A stretch of 64,000 nt of DNA from Umbelopsis isabellina (Eukaryota; Mucoromycota; Umbelopsidomycetes; Umbelopsidales; Umbelopsidaceae). The first letter of the stretch is position 1. Each line of letters opens with the position of its first letter. The notes beneath the pieces were generated by a model that saw only the letters and a list, made by a program, of their open reading frames with translations, was not told the DNA's origin and searched no databases. The stretch covers positions 310,001 through 374,000 of the forward strand of contig JAEPQZ010000018.1 of NCBI GenBank assembly GCA_016758905.1. Direction: 5' to 3'. Below are positions 12,601-24,481 of the stretch, in pieces. The translations under genes were made by a program, and so were the position numbers.

Positions 12601-14015
12601 TTTCACCATGTTGGACGCAAAGGATCAGGGCATTTCACTCTTTATGCTCCTACACTCGCAGCAAGGCGACCATGGATCGACAAGATAGAAAAACAGAAGG
12701 AATTGTTTATGAAGAATCGCCGCATTTTTGAATTGGTTCACATATGCGACCGGCTATTCTGTCTTACTAACCGTGTGAACCATAGTGTATCGTTTGACAA
12801 TGGTCGGTACTTTCTTCTTGCTGCGGATCAAGGTGTCTACCTTGCTAGGGCAGGTGATATTGCTCCTCCTCGAAGGATCCTTCACCTTGACCACTGCACT
12901 CAAGTCCAAGTCATTGAAGAAACTTTTACTGTTCTTGTGGTCGCTGACCGTGTACTATGGGAGTTCCCATTTGATATTCTTCACACTAAGCATGGTGAAA
13001 AACCTGATGCTGGACGGAAGTTGAGAAACCACACCTCGTTCATCTTCGTGGGTGAATGCCTGAACAAAAAGCTTATTTGTATACCCAAATCATCCACGCT
13101 TAACTCGTACGTAAGCACGTATGAACCAACGTTGCCGCGTGAGATCAAAAAGAAGTCTGCCTTTGGACGAACCAAAAACCAGCATGAGGTTGGTCTTCGG
13201 TTCTTCAAAGAGATCTACATACCCGGAGAAGCTTGGTCAGTTGACCTGAGCCCCACTAAAATGTTTATAACTTGTCAACGAGGTGTTCAATTGGTGGACA
13301 TGCGAACCACTAATACGCAAGGTAAGCCATAAGCCATCAAAACCGGTGACCATATGTATGTCATTAACCCAGAACTGTATTTTAGCTTTACTAGATCCAA
13401 ATGATCCTGACCTTGCGTTCATACTTGACAGAGAAAGACCAGACTCTGGTCTAAATATTCGCACGGGTGTAAAACATATTTGCACATATCGTATTGACGC
13501 AGCTGAACATCTTGTTTGTTATGATGGTAAGGGATTTTGTGTCTGTGTGTATGTAAGCTCGCTCACATGACAACATTATTAACATTTTTTCTTTGTCTTT
13601 AGAATATGCCTTTTACATTGATGGAAAGGGCCGACGTAAGAGAACCGGGTTTCTCATTGAATGGGAGGGTCAGCCAGAGTCCTTTGCCTTCCATTATCCA
13701 TATGTGCTAGCATTTGAACCATCCTTCATCGAAGTCCGCCACATGCTGACAGGCGAGCTGGAACAAATCATTCCTGGTATTGATATGATGTCTCTTTTGC
13801 CGTCCATGCGTAAAGGCACTATTCGCGGCGCCATGACCGACTCACACAACGACGTTTACCGAGTTCTTTTTGAACTGAAGTCTCTCGTCAACCCCAATGA
13901 AAACAAAAATGCCCCCTCCCAACTCCAATCACTAGCATATCGACAGACCAACCAAGTGAACCACTCGCCACCATCTCATCATACGTGGAACACGTCTCGC
14001 AACCTGAAAGGATAA
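9669..14015 (+). CDS. ROM2: Rho1 guanine-nucleotide exchange factor (DEP-DH-PH-CNH; Rom2/Rgf type)
   Basis: Eight exons inferred: 9669-10320, 10454-11394, 11460-11753, 11824-12096, 12175-12342, 12409-13321, 13386-13526 and 13603-14015. They give 1,264 residues in frame. Order of domains: a Pro/Gln-rich disordered N-terminus (1-290); a DEP-like domain near 340-410; the DH catalytic domain near 505-705 (IYTEKNFVTDIEYVYQ joined to MWIVPL); a PH domain (about 720-870) starting after LAEERLIIKQGSLKK; and a citron (CNH) domain from about 880 to 1,235. This is the layout of Rom1/Rom2 and Rgf1-3, which load GTP on Rho1 in the cell-wall integrity pathway. The start at 9669 is chosen over an in-frame ATG at 9585 because the added residues are hydrophobic and unlike the disordered head. 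It lies 146 bp downstream of the RabGAP stop in the same orientation. Confidence 0.9.
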
Positions 14016-14654
14016 TCACCCCTTGTTTCTTACATTTCCTAATCATGTTATCATCACCATTATTCATTCTGTATCAAACATATTTTTGTATAAAACGTAA
14101 AGGCGGTGCTTGATTGCACTTACCACTCTGTGTAAAAATGAAAAAAAGACAGCCTGTTCACTAGTCTGAGAATGACATCGTTTGAAGCTGCGGACAAACT
14201 GCTTGGTATTGATATGTATGGGTTTAAGTTTGTAGGTTGAGCTGTATACCAAAATAACTCGCACAGTTCGAATTGGTGGCCAAAATTGTTAAATCTTGGC
14301 TTTTGCCCCTGCGTGTTTCACAACGAACGACTTAGAAAAACAAATTCTGGAGATAGGCGTCAAAGACGACTATGAGACAATATATAGGGTATGATAATCT
14401 TGCTTTCACATAAAAAACAAGAATAACAGCGTATATGTATTACCGCGTCAGCAAGTGATATGATCACACCATATACCAGTGACCGTTTATACTATAAAGT
14501 TAGAAGCAGGAGATCGCCTTTTCAACATTGGTCTCGTGAGCAGGCAAGTCAGAAGGTCTCTCCTCAGATAAGAGGCTCTCATGACGTCCCCCTTTAAATA
14601 CCAATTGATTATCCCCAACAAGCTTCTTCTTTTCATTCGTACTGTTATTTACTC
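14016..14654. other. Intergenic region, protease promoter
   Basis: Contains 3' sequence of the Rho GEF and the upstream region of the subtilase. Promoter-like elements are listed separately. No further gene seen. Confidence 0.5.
14565..14600 (+). promoter_or_regulatory. Protease promoter elements: GATA site, CRE-like site, TATA-like box
   Basis: CAGATAAG at 14565-14572 fits the WGATAA site of AreA/Nit2-type nitrogen regulators. TGACGTC at 14582-14588 fits a bZIP/CRE half-palindrome. TTAAATA at 14594-14600 lies 55 bp before the ATG and may act as a TATA box. Nitrogen control of secreted proteases is common in fungi; here it is inferred only from the motifs. Confidence 0.4.
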
Positions 14655-16088
14655 ATGAAGCTCTCACTCATCTCCTCTGCCCTTTTCCTGGCCGGTTATA
14701 CCTTTGCCGCTCCTTTCAGAAATGCTAATGATATCGCTCCTTTGTACACCAATCCTGAAACCGAAGCTATTCCCGACTCATACATTGTGGTGTTGAAGGA
14801 TCATGTCAAGGAAGACATAATGATTCACCATTGTGGTTGGGTCAACACCATCCATGCCGAAGACACTACATCTTCCTCCTTCCTTGACCCTTCTGTAGCT
14901 GCGGGCATTAAACACACTTTCACTTTGCCCAAGGCAACCGGATACTCCGGACGCTTCACCGAACGCACTCTAGAGCGTATTCGATCATCACCAGATGTAA
15001 GTAAAACTGCGAGCATGGGGGCTAGATCAGTCATTCTTTGACATAGTCATTGAGCGACACCTGGTGATAGGTTTTAATTTTATCCCACGGTATTTTAATA
15101 ATATTCATGATTATAGGTCGCTTATGTCGAGCGTGACTCCATGGTATATGCTTCTGAGCTGCAACGTAATGCTCCTTGGGGTTTGGCTCGTATCTCTCAT
15201 CGTGAGCCTTTGAGCTTGAAGACGTTCTCAAAATATAGTTATGACTCCGAAGGTGGCAAGGGCGTCAAGGTTTACGTTATTGACACCGGAATCAACATTG
15301 CACATGTCGACTTAGAGGGAAGAGCAGAATGGGGTGCAACCATTCCTGACAACGACGAAGACGAAGATGGTAATGGCCACGGTAGTCACTGTGCTGGTAC
15401 TATTGCCGGCAAGCGCTATGGTGTTGCCAAGCTCGCGCAGCCAGTTGCCGTAAAAGTTCTCCGAAGTAGCGGCTCAGGCACCATGAGTGACGTAGTCAAG
15501 GGTGTCGACTGGGCTGTGGAGCAACACAAGGAAGATGAGGCCAAGGCTCAAGCAGTTGGCAAGAAATTCAAGGGTTCCGTGGCTAACATGAGTCTGGGTG
15601 GTGGCCGATCAAGAGCATTGGATGCTGCCGTCGACGGTGCCGTTGATGAAGGTGTTGCTTTTGCTGTTGCCGCCGGTAATGACAACCGTGATGCTTGTGA
15701 CTACTCTCCTGCTGCTTCAGTAAACGCTGTCACTGTAGGCGCTTCTACTGTAGATGATGAACGTGCTTACTTCTCCAACTACGGTTCTTGCGTTGACGTA
15801 TTCGCTCCCGGTCTCAACATTCAGAGTATCTATAGAGGCAGCAAGTATGCCGTTGCTACCCTTAGTGGCACATCCATGGCCAGCCCTCACGTTGCAGGTC
15901 AATTGGCCGTCCTACTTTCGCTGAGCGAAGAGCCTTTGACACCCAAGGAAGCCAAGGAGAAGTTGTTGGAAATGGCTACCAAGGATGTCTTTGCCACCCT
16001 CCCCAAAGACACTGCTAACTTGCTCATCTTCAACGGTGCTGAAAGCGACGACTACACGTCCTTTAATGGCGATACCTACCAATACTAA
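14655..16088 (+). CDS. Subtilisin-like serine protease (S8A, proteinase K/cerevisin type), prepro form
   Basis: Two exons, 14655-14996 and 15117-16088, give 437 residues. A signal peptide is evident (MKLSLISSALFLAGYTFAAP). It is followed by an inhibitor-I9 propeptide (about 40-118) with the typical SYIVVLKDHV start and ending VAYVERD. The mature enzyme starts near NAPWGLARIS. The catalytic triad is intact: Asp in VIDTGI (about 170), His in NGHGSHCAGT (about 202) and Ser in GTSMASPHVAG (about 370). The oxyanion asparagine is in AAGND. The enzyme should be an endopeptidase of broad specificity, secreted or vacuolar. The absence of a long C-terminal extension favours a secreted proteinase-K-like enzyme. 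Confidence 0.93.
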
Positions 16089-16294
16089 GTTTGACCACTC
16101 CACACGACAGTAATTCTATGTGTTGATTCACCGATTAGAATTTTATAATGTCTATTTACATATCACAGTGCTCTTTCTGATTTTTCCTTTTCGTTTTTTC
16201 TTTTCTCTCAACCGATACTACCACCACCAAAGCGTGTTATCTTTGAAGTTTGTTTTATATACAAAGTTGTGCAATACAGGCCCTGTTGTTTCTA

Positions 16295-17160
16295 TTATAA
16301 TTTATCAATTAGTGATTCGACCATCGCTTTGCATTGTGCTTCACTCAAATATTCTGAGTTTTTTACGGCATTGGCCAGTAGGATGGTATATTGTGGGTTC
16401 TCAGAATTGACCCATATCCGTCCATTCATACCCACTGCTGTTTCAAAGGGAAAGTGTTCACCCAAAAATCTCAATATGGGGGTTTCTGGGTTCAGTAGCC
16501 TGTTAAACAGAGTTGCAATCAGTATATCATGTAATATGACGAACACGCGCGCGGATCACTGTGGAAAATCGCAAGTACCTTCGACAAAGGCCAAGTGAGC
16601 ACCTAATCACAAATCCTCCTTTCAACTCTCCGTATCCATCAGCCTTTCCAGACGATGGATTGAAACATTGCAATTCTGGTTCCATGTCCTTGTTGGCCAG
16701 TGAGATTCTCGCATAGACCAGTGTACCAGGCACCAGATTGGGTTTGTTCTTTTTAGTCGCTCCTTCGAACGCAAGTACCGGCAAGATGGCGGCTTGAGCT
16801 CCTCCGATATCCACTCTATAGTACTCTGCAAGTCGTGCAACCACAATGCCTATAACCGATTCTCCGGTTGCGGCTACATACTGTTTACAAACACGTTAGT
16901 CAAACGGAACCCAATTTTTTTACAAACACTTTCTATCTGCGTACCCGACGTTGATTGCTTTCCAACCACCATTTGTTGCCTGGGTCTTGGTGTTTCAACA
17001 CGCCAGCCTTCATGGAAACAATGTCTTCCTGGACTTGGGTCAAACCTGGACCCAATCGAACAAGTGGGACATCGTCATCAACGTTCATACTTGATTCGTC
17101 AGATTCGTTGTTGACTGATATCAGATCGCCGGGCAAAACGACCTTGAGATCAGAAGTCAT
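16295..17160 (-). CDS. RRP40: RNA exosome cap subunit Rrp40
   Basis: Three exons on the minus strand, 17160-16945, 16880-16579 and 16499-16295, give 240 residues. The N-terminal domain has VVLPGDLI. The S1 domain begins after YVAATGESVIGIVV. The KH domain carries the family signature VGMNGRIWVN, which matches the GxNG motif of Rrp40/EXOSC3. The length fits the family (about 240-275). Rrp40 is a non-catalytic cap protein that helps guide RNA into the exosome in nucleus and cytoplasm. An in-frame upstream ATG at 17286 is ignored because the protein starts well at MTSDLKVVLPGD. The gene diverges from the Gemin5 gene over 150 bp and converges with the protease gene. Confidence 0.93.
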
Positions 17161-17310
17161 TGTGAAGATTTTTTTGGCAAAATGTGTAAAGACGGGTTTT
17201 GAAGGGTTCTGAAGCGGAAAAAATTTATAGACACAGTAAAAGTGACTTTTTGGGACTTGCCTTTGGTGACCGTCCAATTCTTGCAACTACGCTTCTACTT
17301 TCGAAAGAGC
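17161..17310. promoter_or_regulatory. Bidirectional promoter between RRP40 and the Gemin5 gene
   Basis: Only 150 bp separate the two start codons, so the transcripts must share this interval. Both products act on RNA. No canonical TATA box is apparent. Confidence 0.55.
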
Positions 17311-20300
17311 ATGGCCCAAGCTGATCGTCCATGCGAAATCTTCCCGTCGTCGCCCAACTGGTTCAGTACTTGCGTAGCAGCAGTGTGTTCTCCGCTCGGT
17401 CTCTATGTTTACGCTTCTCGGAATAAAGTGATCGCCTTGAACACCAATACACTTCGGGTCAAAACCTCCTTTGTAGCCTCGCAGCATAAACTGAACGCAA
17501 TCGCCATACACAACACCACCTGCTTTACCAGTGGCCAAGATAAGGTTATTCGTAGCTGGGATTTGGAGTCGGGTGAGCCCCAAGGTGGTCATACTCGGCA
17601 TCAGGTACGATAGTGTAAATTTTGTGGCAGAACGGTCTTTCACGCAAAGTCACTGACCACATTGAGTCTAGTCTGAAGTGTTTGCGCTGTGCTCGACACA
17701 GAATGGCGATATATTGCTTTCAGGCGATAAGGCTGGGCAATTGTCAATTTGGCATAGACCACAATCCACCGTAGCGTCCAAGGTTCATTTTTCTAGCGCG
17801 ATCAAATGCATATCTCGCTGCAATGTAGATGATCAAGATATCTTTGCAATTGGGTAAGTACACAAGATGAGACAATTGATCTTGGGATATTTTATTAACA
17901 TTAATTAGATACGCTAATGGAATGATTATTGCTGGTAAGGTAAATCAAGCAAACCAATTCGAAACTCTGTATCGGCTCGAGAACCAAATCGACGAGATAC
18001 AGTCGTTGCAGTGGCAGGTTAAGGTCAGTGAGGAGGAGAACTCGGACGGTACAGTCAAGTGGCCAAAATTAGCATCTGGATCACGAGATGGTACCTTGGT
18101 GGTATGGAACGTACAGCAGGAAACCGTGTTTCGTAAGGTGACGCCGCCCAAAGATAAACAGCTTACGACCAACCAGCAGGCACGAAGCTTTATGGCGGCT
18201 GCTTGGTCCGTACATGAGGCAGACCGATTGTATTTTTCATCTTACAAGTAAGTCACTTTCAAAATTGACTTATTTCGTCTCGGTCAAAGGATTTATTCAC
18301 AATTGCTTCTATACCTTTTTAGTGGCGACTTTATGATGATAGATCTTGATAAGCCTGTACCAAAAGCCAACAAGATGAAACGATTTTCAGAATTTCACAC
18401 CCGGCCCGTATTTGGTCTTGACATAGTGGATCTTGGCCGATGCGCTATCTCGTATTCGATGGATAGAACTGTCAGTATTACCGACATAACTAAAGCTGAG
18501 CATGGTTCAACGTTCTAAAATTGTTCACACCTTTTAGATTGTGAAATGGGACGTTAAATCCATGAAAAAGTTATTTTCCATAAGAACAATGGGAGCAATC
18601 GCATATTCCATGGATGTAAGCAGGACCGACATCAACAAAATGGCTATTGGATTAGGCGACAGTAATATCAAGATTTGGACAATACCTATATCAGAAGACA
18701 GCTTCAAGCCTCAAACTTCTGGTGGAACTGTGTATGCTTCGGAAAACGTCTGGAAAGGGTTGAAAGGAAAAATAACCAAGGTATATACCGATTACCAGTG
18801 GTGTTGTGGCCCACATATATTCTGACATGTTTTCTCAGGTCAAATGGCATCCAACCAACGAAGGTTCATTGATATACGGCACTGAATATGGATCCGTAGG
18901 ACTGATGGACACATACACTAGTAAAAATATAACATTCAAATCATACCACAAGTCAACTATATATTCGCTGGATTGGATAATTCACTCCGATACTTTAATG
19001 GATGTACTACAACAGCTGGAAGGCAACAGCCAGGGACCTTGGCTAGTGAGTAGTGATGGCAAGTCTATATTCCTCCATGATATCTACAAACAGCATAAGG
19101 CTGCATTGGATATCGACCAAATATTAAGTGAAACCAATCGTGATTGGATTGCGTCTGTCAAAGTAAGCAGAATTTATTCAGGCAACCCCGTTAATATCAT
19201 GATACTGATGCCGGTGATGTTACCAGGAGAAGGGAATACAGCGATGCGACGTTGCTATCCACAATGAAGCTAGCCTTATTGCTATCGGCAATTCCGACGG
19301 ATCGATTGAAGTTTATTCATTGAAAAGTCTAAAACTTGTATATACTGCGAACAACCAAACGAAGAGAACAAACAGCATGAAGTGGCGAATGACAAATGGT
19401 AGGATCATGTCGACGAATACCGCTGTAGTATATACATGTCACTGACTGTAATCAATCCAGGTACAGATGGAATATACCTGGCAACCGGCTCTGCAGATAC
19501 CACCGTTTGTATCCATGTATTGTCGGACATACCACAAAATAACTCTCCAGGTGAGTTTGCATATGAGGTATGGTGAACTATTCTTCATGGTATATTTACA
19601 TGTTTGTTACAGCTATACCTGTGCCGGCAACAGAATCTTTTCAAGTTTATCGTGCCCATTTACAAGAGATCACAGAAATTGCGTGGTGCCCTACTGGAAG
19701 TAATGAATTAGTTGCTTCTGCTTCTAGCGATGGAAATATTATCATATGGTCAATCGAATCTGGTTGCATTTTAAGCAGTATATCAACAATCGGTCGCATC
19801 AAATCGCTATGCTGGAGCCCAACTTTTCCAAGGTTTCTTTACTCCGGTGGCGAAGACCATTGCATTAATGTATGGAATTTATCTGACCTTCCTCCTTACG
19901 ATAAGAAGCAAGTGAAAAGAATTACAATCGATTCTCTCAACCTGAACGCAAAGCTGATTGGGAGATCAGGCACAGAAAACAGCAAAGCTGTGCCAGCCAA
20001 GCGAGCAGCCGATGTAGCAACACCAAATTATCTTGGAACTCCTATACGCAAAAAAGCGAAAAGCTATGCCGATACGCAATTGCTGGTTGCAGTTGAAGCA
20101 GCCTTACAATCCAGAAATCGGATTGCCACTTGCTCAGAATGCTTACAACTAGCCGTCTCAGCTGGTAACACTGCGACATCGATCATGGAATATATGGTGA
20201 ATGAAACCAAAAATCGTCTTGGTAATGGGCATGCCGATAGAAGAGAGCAATTTATCAGATATTGCTCTTTGATGCCTGAGACTGATCAGATTGGCGAGCA

Positions 20301-21303
20301 AAATTTATCATCGTTGCTGTTCAAGACAAAAAATGATGTTAGAGACCTGATCAATCAAGAAGGTAAAGGTCTTTGTAAGATTCTCATAATTCATGGCTGG
20401 TTTACTAAGTCACTGTCATGATTTCAGTTATCGCTTGCGACAGAACGGATGCTAGCAAGTCGCTTTCTGGCGTTTCCGATCTTAATATACCCACTGTCTT
20501 TAACCCAAAAATTATATTGAATACACTAACTAATAATCAAGCGCTTTTGGAAAATAATGAAAATGACACTAGCACCGTCACTTTAGAAGATTGGATAACT
20601 GTAGCACTAAGTCCAATGGGTAAGTTCGCAAGATACAAAAGGGTTGAAGTGATGTTGGTCTGTTCAAAAGCTAATACGTCTTGTCATTGCAGCGAGCCGA
20701 GACTTATGGGAAAGCAATATCACAAGACTGGCTGCGAAACTAGCAGCAACTAATAATCCTCATGGAGCCGTCATGTGCTATTTGGCCGTTTACAATGTCT
20801 ACCGTGCTATTGAAGTCTATAGAAAAGCTAAACTCTTCAAGTAAGACCGTAATGAAGACTCTCCTTTTCTATACTACTACTAATCACGCAATTTTTTTTT
20901 GAACAATAGGGAAGCCATAGCAGTCGCGAAATTGCGCTTGCCACATGGTGATGAAATTCATAGTGAGCTTTTAAATGAATGGGGAGCAGAGTTGGAGATA
21001 AATTCACAATATGAACTCGCAGCCAAGTGGTAAATATTCAAGCAGCTTGTTATTGCATCACCTCGGTTTATACACTAATATTTATGAAACATTTCTAGTT
21101 ACTTGCAATCCAAACGACCCGGATATGAAGTCAATACACTAAACGCTCTTGCTCGTTCAAGCGACTCCATCGCACTCTACTGGTCTGCGGCAGTTGCCAA
21201 AGCTATGAACCATTCATCAGCAAAAGAGCGGTTTAACTTGTGGGTAGCTGAAGTAGAAAGAGAAATGGCCTCAGATGAAAAAGATGAAAACATTGCCTTT
21301 TAA
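17311..21303 (+). CDS. Gemin5-like WD40 protein of the SMN complex
   Basis: A multi-exon gene of roughly 1,050 residues; joins were made at consensus GT-AG sites. The protein opens with a Pro-Ser-Pro-Asn-Trp motif (FPSSPNWF), closely resembling the LPPSPNWY start of animal Gemin5, whose tryptophan contacts snRNA. About fourteen WD40-type blades follow (for example IRSWDLESG, GTLVVWNV, NIKIWTIP and NIIIWSIESG), as expected for Gemin5's double propeller. The C-terminal part is helical with the motif GAVMCYLAVYNVYRAIEVY followed by KEAIAVAKLRL, matching the Gemin5 TPR-like dimerisation region. Gemin5 recognises the Sm site and cap of pre-snRNAs and delivers them for Sm-ring assembly. The human C-terminal RNA-binding region appears shortened or missing. 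Confidence in the family is high because both ends match. Confidence 0.82.
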
Positions 21304-21445
21304 GGATGATCTTGTCCATAACATGGGACATGGGAGCCTTAGCAATGCTTCTTGGCTTCTTTTCTTTTTCCTTTTGTATATACTAGATATAAACTCTTTA
21401 TTTTTTTCTCCATTTGCTTGGACTCTTATTAAAATACACTGGCTG

Positions 21446-22525
21446 AAGTCGTTGAAATAGATACGGCCGCTCAGCTCGGCTATGATCTCCAACCCATTGT
21501 CATTGTTGAATGCAGTCGATTTGCACCAGCGCCCATTGTGGTGGTTCGAAGAGAATCAACGCCCGATGGCCAACCACCTGTAATCATTGGTAAATACATT
21601 TAGCCTTTGTTGCATGGAATCGTATTGCCATAGACGTACAAATTAATTTGAAACATCCACAGTGCGAGGGGAGGGATTACCCAATAAAAACCCAGTGATC
21701 TTGGATCGACGGGTAAACCGACTACAGCCACTGGTAGTGATTGATCAACGAGAGGATCCAATGTTATTCGATGGTGGCGAGATGATGATGGGCAACCAAG
21801 CACCGATATTAGACGAGGCTGGAAATCCGTTTATGCCCGGATTGCCACAAGGAATGGGATTTGCGGACATGAATGGAAATAACGGTATACCTCAGATGCA
21901 AGGCATGCCACAGCCAATGCCAACGGGCAATAACTTACCAAGGTCGAGTTATTTACGGAGGAAGCCTCTGCGAGTGTTTCCTGCGTTTCAAGATGGAGAT
22001 GATTCGATTACCATTGCTCATCCTTCATCCGATACTGCCAGCGAAAGATCATCGTTATCAGACTTTTCTTCAAATGAAAATGGATACCCAATGCCACACT
22101 TTCAAAGTAATCTTGCGCCAATACCAGAAATGCATGCGCCATATGGACCACCGAGAATGGCAAATAACGGCAACCGCCGAGTGCGATTTGACGAGGGTCC
22201 TCCACAGCAGCATTTTTATGAGCCAGAACCTTCAGATGACGAGGGGACGTATGAAGAAGCTTATGATCAGTACATGCCGGTAGGAGGTGATGGTGCAGGA
22301 GCTGGACCAATGCACCAAGCAAATTGGAACTATGCAGTTGAGGATCCCAATATGCGCATGCCTCAACCACAACCTATGCAACAGCAGCCTATGCCACCAC
22401 AACAGTCTGCGTTTGACCCAAGTTGGAATCGACCGGTGACATGGGGCGATGAGCCTCAGCAGCTTCCAAATGGTAATTGGCCTATGCCTAAACCTCGATG
22501 GCGACTTCATCATGCTGAGGTATAG
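21446..22525 (+). CDS. Low-complexity Pro/Met/Gln/Asn-rich protein of unknown function; 5' end uncertain
   Basis: The coding frame is open from about 21446, where DTAAQLGYD and IVIVECSRFAPAPIVVVRR are read. A GTAAAT donor follows near 21591. The second exon starts near 21662 after CACAG and runs to the TAG at 22525. The second exon opens with a short ordered part (GEGLPNKNPVILDRRVNRL and PLVVIDQR). It then becomes low-complexity: MPGLPQGMG and QMQGMPQPMP repeats, a Ser-rich patch, an acidic patch, and QPQPMQQQPMPPQQ. No start codon is visible in frame in the first exon, so a short upstream exon within 21304-21440 or further is required. The family is not recognised. It could be an RNA-associated or cytoskeletal scaffold protein, but nothing proves either. 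Confidence 0.55.
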
Positions 22526-22954
22526 GCCGCATCAGCTCCTCCTTTTGAGTGTGGTGTCGTATGCCATCGCTTCTACTAAAAAGAATGTTTTATATCCTAG
22601 CTAACTAGTATCTTCTCTCCCTTGAGCTTGTTATTATTATTTTTACATTGTAAAATTCCCCAGTTCACTTGCTTATATATATACTGCACGACACAATTTA
22701 AAAATTGTTATATAGTAGCATAATGAGTGATGGCAATCATCCTTGATACCGTTGATATCCTGAGAGACTTGCCTGTACAATAATTACTCGGACTACACTA
22801 TAGGTCTACCGTCCGCCATCATACATACGAATTGGTTTTTGTTTTATTGAATATTTAGACTACACTGTATGCATGAGAGTTTTTGATCTCACTCAACAAA
22901 AATGGCAGAAATACAATGGCGAGGCCTATTATACAACTAGTCTTTACAATGCCA
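22526..22954. other. Convergent 3' intergenic region
   Basis: AT-rich spacer between two converging genes. No features beyond probable polyadenylation sequence. Confidence 0.5.
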
Positions 22955-24085
22955 TTACTGGTATACTTTGAAAGAGTTGATGGACCAGTAAGCATCATTG
23001 AAGGCACTGGGGTTGTTCTGGACATAGCTATTGCAGCTGCTTCCAGGGCAGCCTGAGGAGCCCCAGACACTGCCGGCCCAGTCTCCACAGAAAGTGAGAT
23101 CCACAACGATGTTGTGGTTAGCAAAGAAATCGTTAGGACAAGAGGATCCGAGAGGGAAAGCAGCATCGGGTTTTCCCCAAGTTGAAGTGTCTGGGGCGCC
23201 AGATTTGATGTTAGCGGGAATGGCGCTACGCTGGAACCACCAAATGTAAATGCCATCGGCACCCCATTGGGTGACATACACACCACCGCCAGCATTGTTC
23301 AAGTTGTCACCATATGAAGTGGCCCTGATTACATATACGTATTTAGCTTTATGTTCCAGACACAACTAACGTCACTTGCACTTCATTGTTGTACTTACTG
23401 GTTATTAGTGACTCCGCAACCTTGGTTGCTTGATTGACCGGGAGCATTGACCCAGCAGTTGCTCGTCACGGTTGTACCCTTTTGGTTGCGAGATGAGGGC
23501 ATGGTGCAGCCTTGCTTGGTGTGCAAGGTCATTGAGTCGGTGCTTTGCTTATTAACACCCTCGAAGATATCTATTGCGAGGTTAGAATTGAGTTATCATA
23601 AGCGCACCATCAGATAACGAGCCTCTCACCAATTTCACCATTATTAGGCCAGTCAGGTCCGACGGTCCACATGGCAGGCTACAAGTTACTCAATTAGTCA
23701 ATTGATTATGCACATCATTTGTTCTTCATTAACCTACCCAGGTACCACATCCGAAAGGAACATGGTTGACATCAAAAATGAAAAGACCCTTAGTATAAGC
23801 CTTCTTACTAGTGATGCGCACACTCTTGCGGCCAGCAGATGATGAAACAGTGGTATTGTCAGCCTTGATGATGACTGCACCGTTCTGTACCTTGGTCAAA
23901 CCCAAGCTACTGGCAGTGCTAGCATCAACATACTGGACGAATCCATGAGTGGGATCTGAAGCAGTGAAGAAATCAAAGTTGCTGAGGAAGTTACTTCCAG
24001 ACCAGCTGTCCTTTAGGGAATATGCAGCCTGGACACTAGACAGAGTAGTTGCCAAGAGAGATGCTGTAAAGAGCAGAGAGCGCAT
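22955..24085 (-). CDS. Secreted glycoside hydrolase family 16 beta-glucanase
   Basis: Four exons on the minus strand starting at 24085. The signal peptide is MRSLLFTASLLATTLSSVQA. The GH16 active site is created across an exon join: NNGEI plus DIFEGV gives E-I-D-I-F-E, with both catalytic glutamates and the central aspartate present. Other family marks are FGCGTW...PAMWTVGPDWP, the GCTMP region, and the C-terminal NHNIVVDLTFCGDWAGSVW block with paired cysteines. The mature protein of about 290 residues resembles single-domain fungal endo-1,3(4)-beta-glucanases (mixed-linked glucanase type). It should cleave beta-1,3- or beta-1,3/1,4-glucans outside the cell, for wall remodelling or nutrition. 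No membrane anchor or carbohydrate-binding module is seen. Confidence 0.9.
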
Positions 24086-24133
24086 TTTATAGATGTGGAA
24101 TATTCTGCAATTATGCGACTCGAATCACTCCAG

Positions 24134-24140
24134 CTTTATA
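24134..24140 (-). promoter_or_regulatory. TATA box of the GH16 gene
   Basis: TATAAAG on the minus strand, about 50 bp upstream of the ATG at 24085, in a plausible position for a short leader. Confidence 0.45.
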
Positions 24141-24423
24141 CCCTTACTTTTCTCCCGGAATACCGTGAATGTGCGACCTTCATGTTGGTCTTAAGATCAC
24201 TCTCCCAGGGAATTCATTTCAGGTCACAATATGATGAGTTTAAACTTTGTGCGGTAAGTGTGCTTGGTAACCTGTTACTGGTAGCAAACTTGTCATCGAA
24301 ATCCACCTATCAGAAGTAGTCTCTCAAATGAATCTAACTAACACACATATCCATAGCTACATTATTATACTTCAATCTTTTCATGATATTGAAAAATGAA
24401 TAAAATTTCGTTCACCTAAAGCG

Positions 24424-24481
24424 GTGTAACAATAACAATGCATAGCACTGTATTGAAATATTAAATTTGTTAATGTTACAC
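24424..24481. repeat. 15-bp inverted repeat with 28-bp spacer
   Basis: GTGTAACAATAACAA at 24424-24438 is mirrored by TTGTTAATGTTACAC at 24467-24481 with one mismatch. A further inverted copy of the first 12 bases, including the preceding G (TATTGTTACACC), lies at 26402-26413. The arms could be transposon terminal repeats or a hairpin. Confidence 0.5.
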
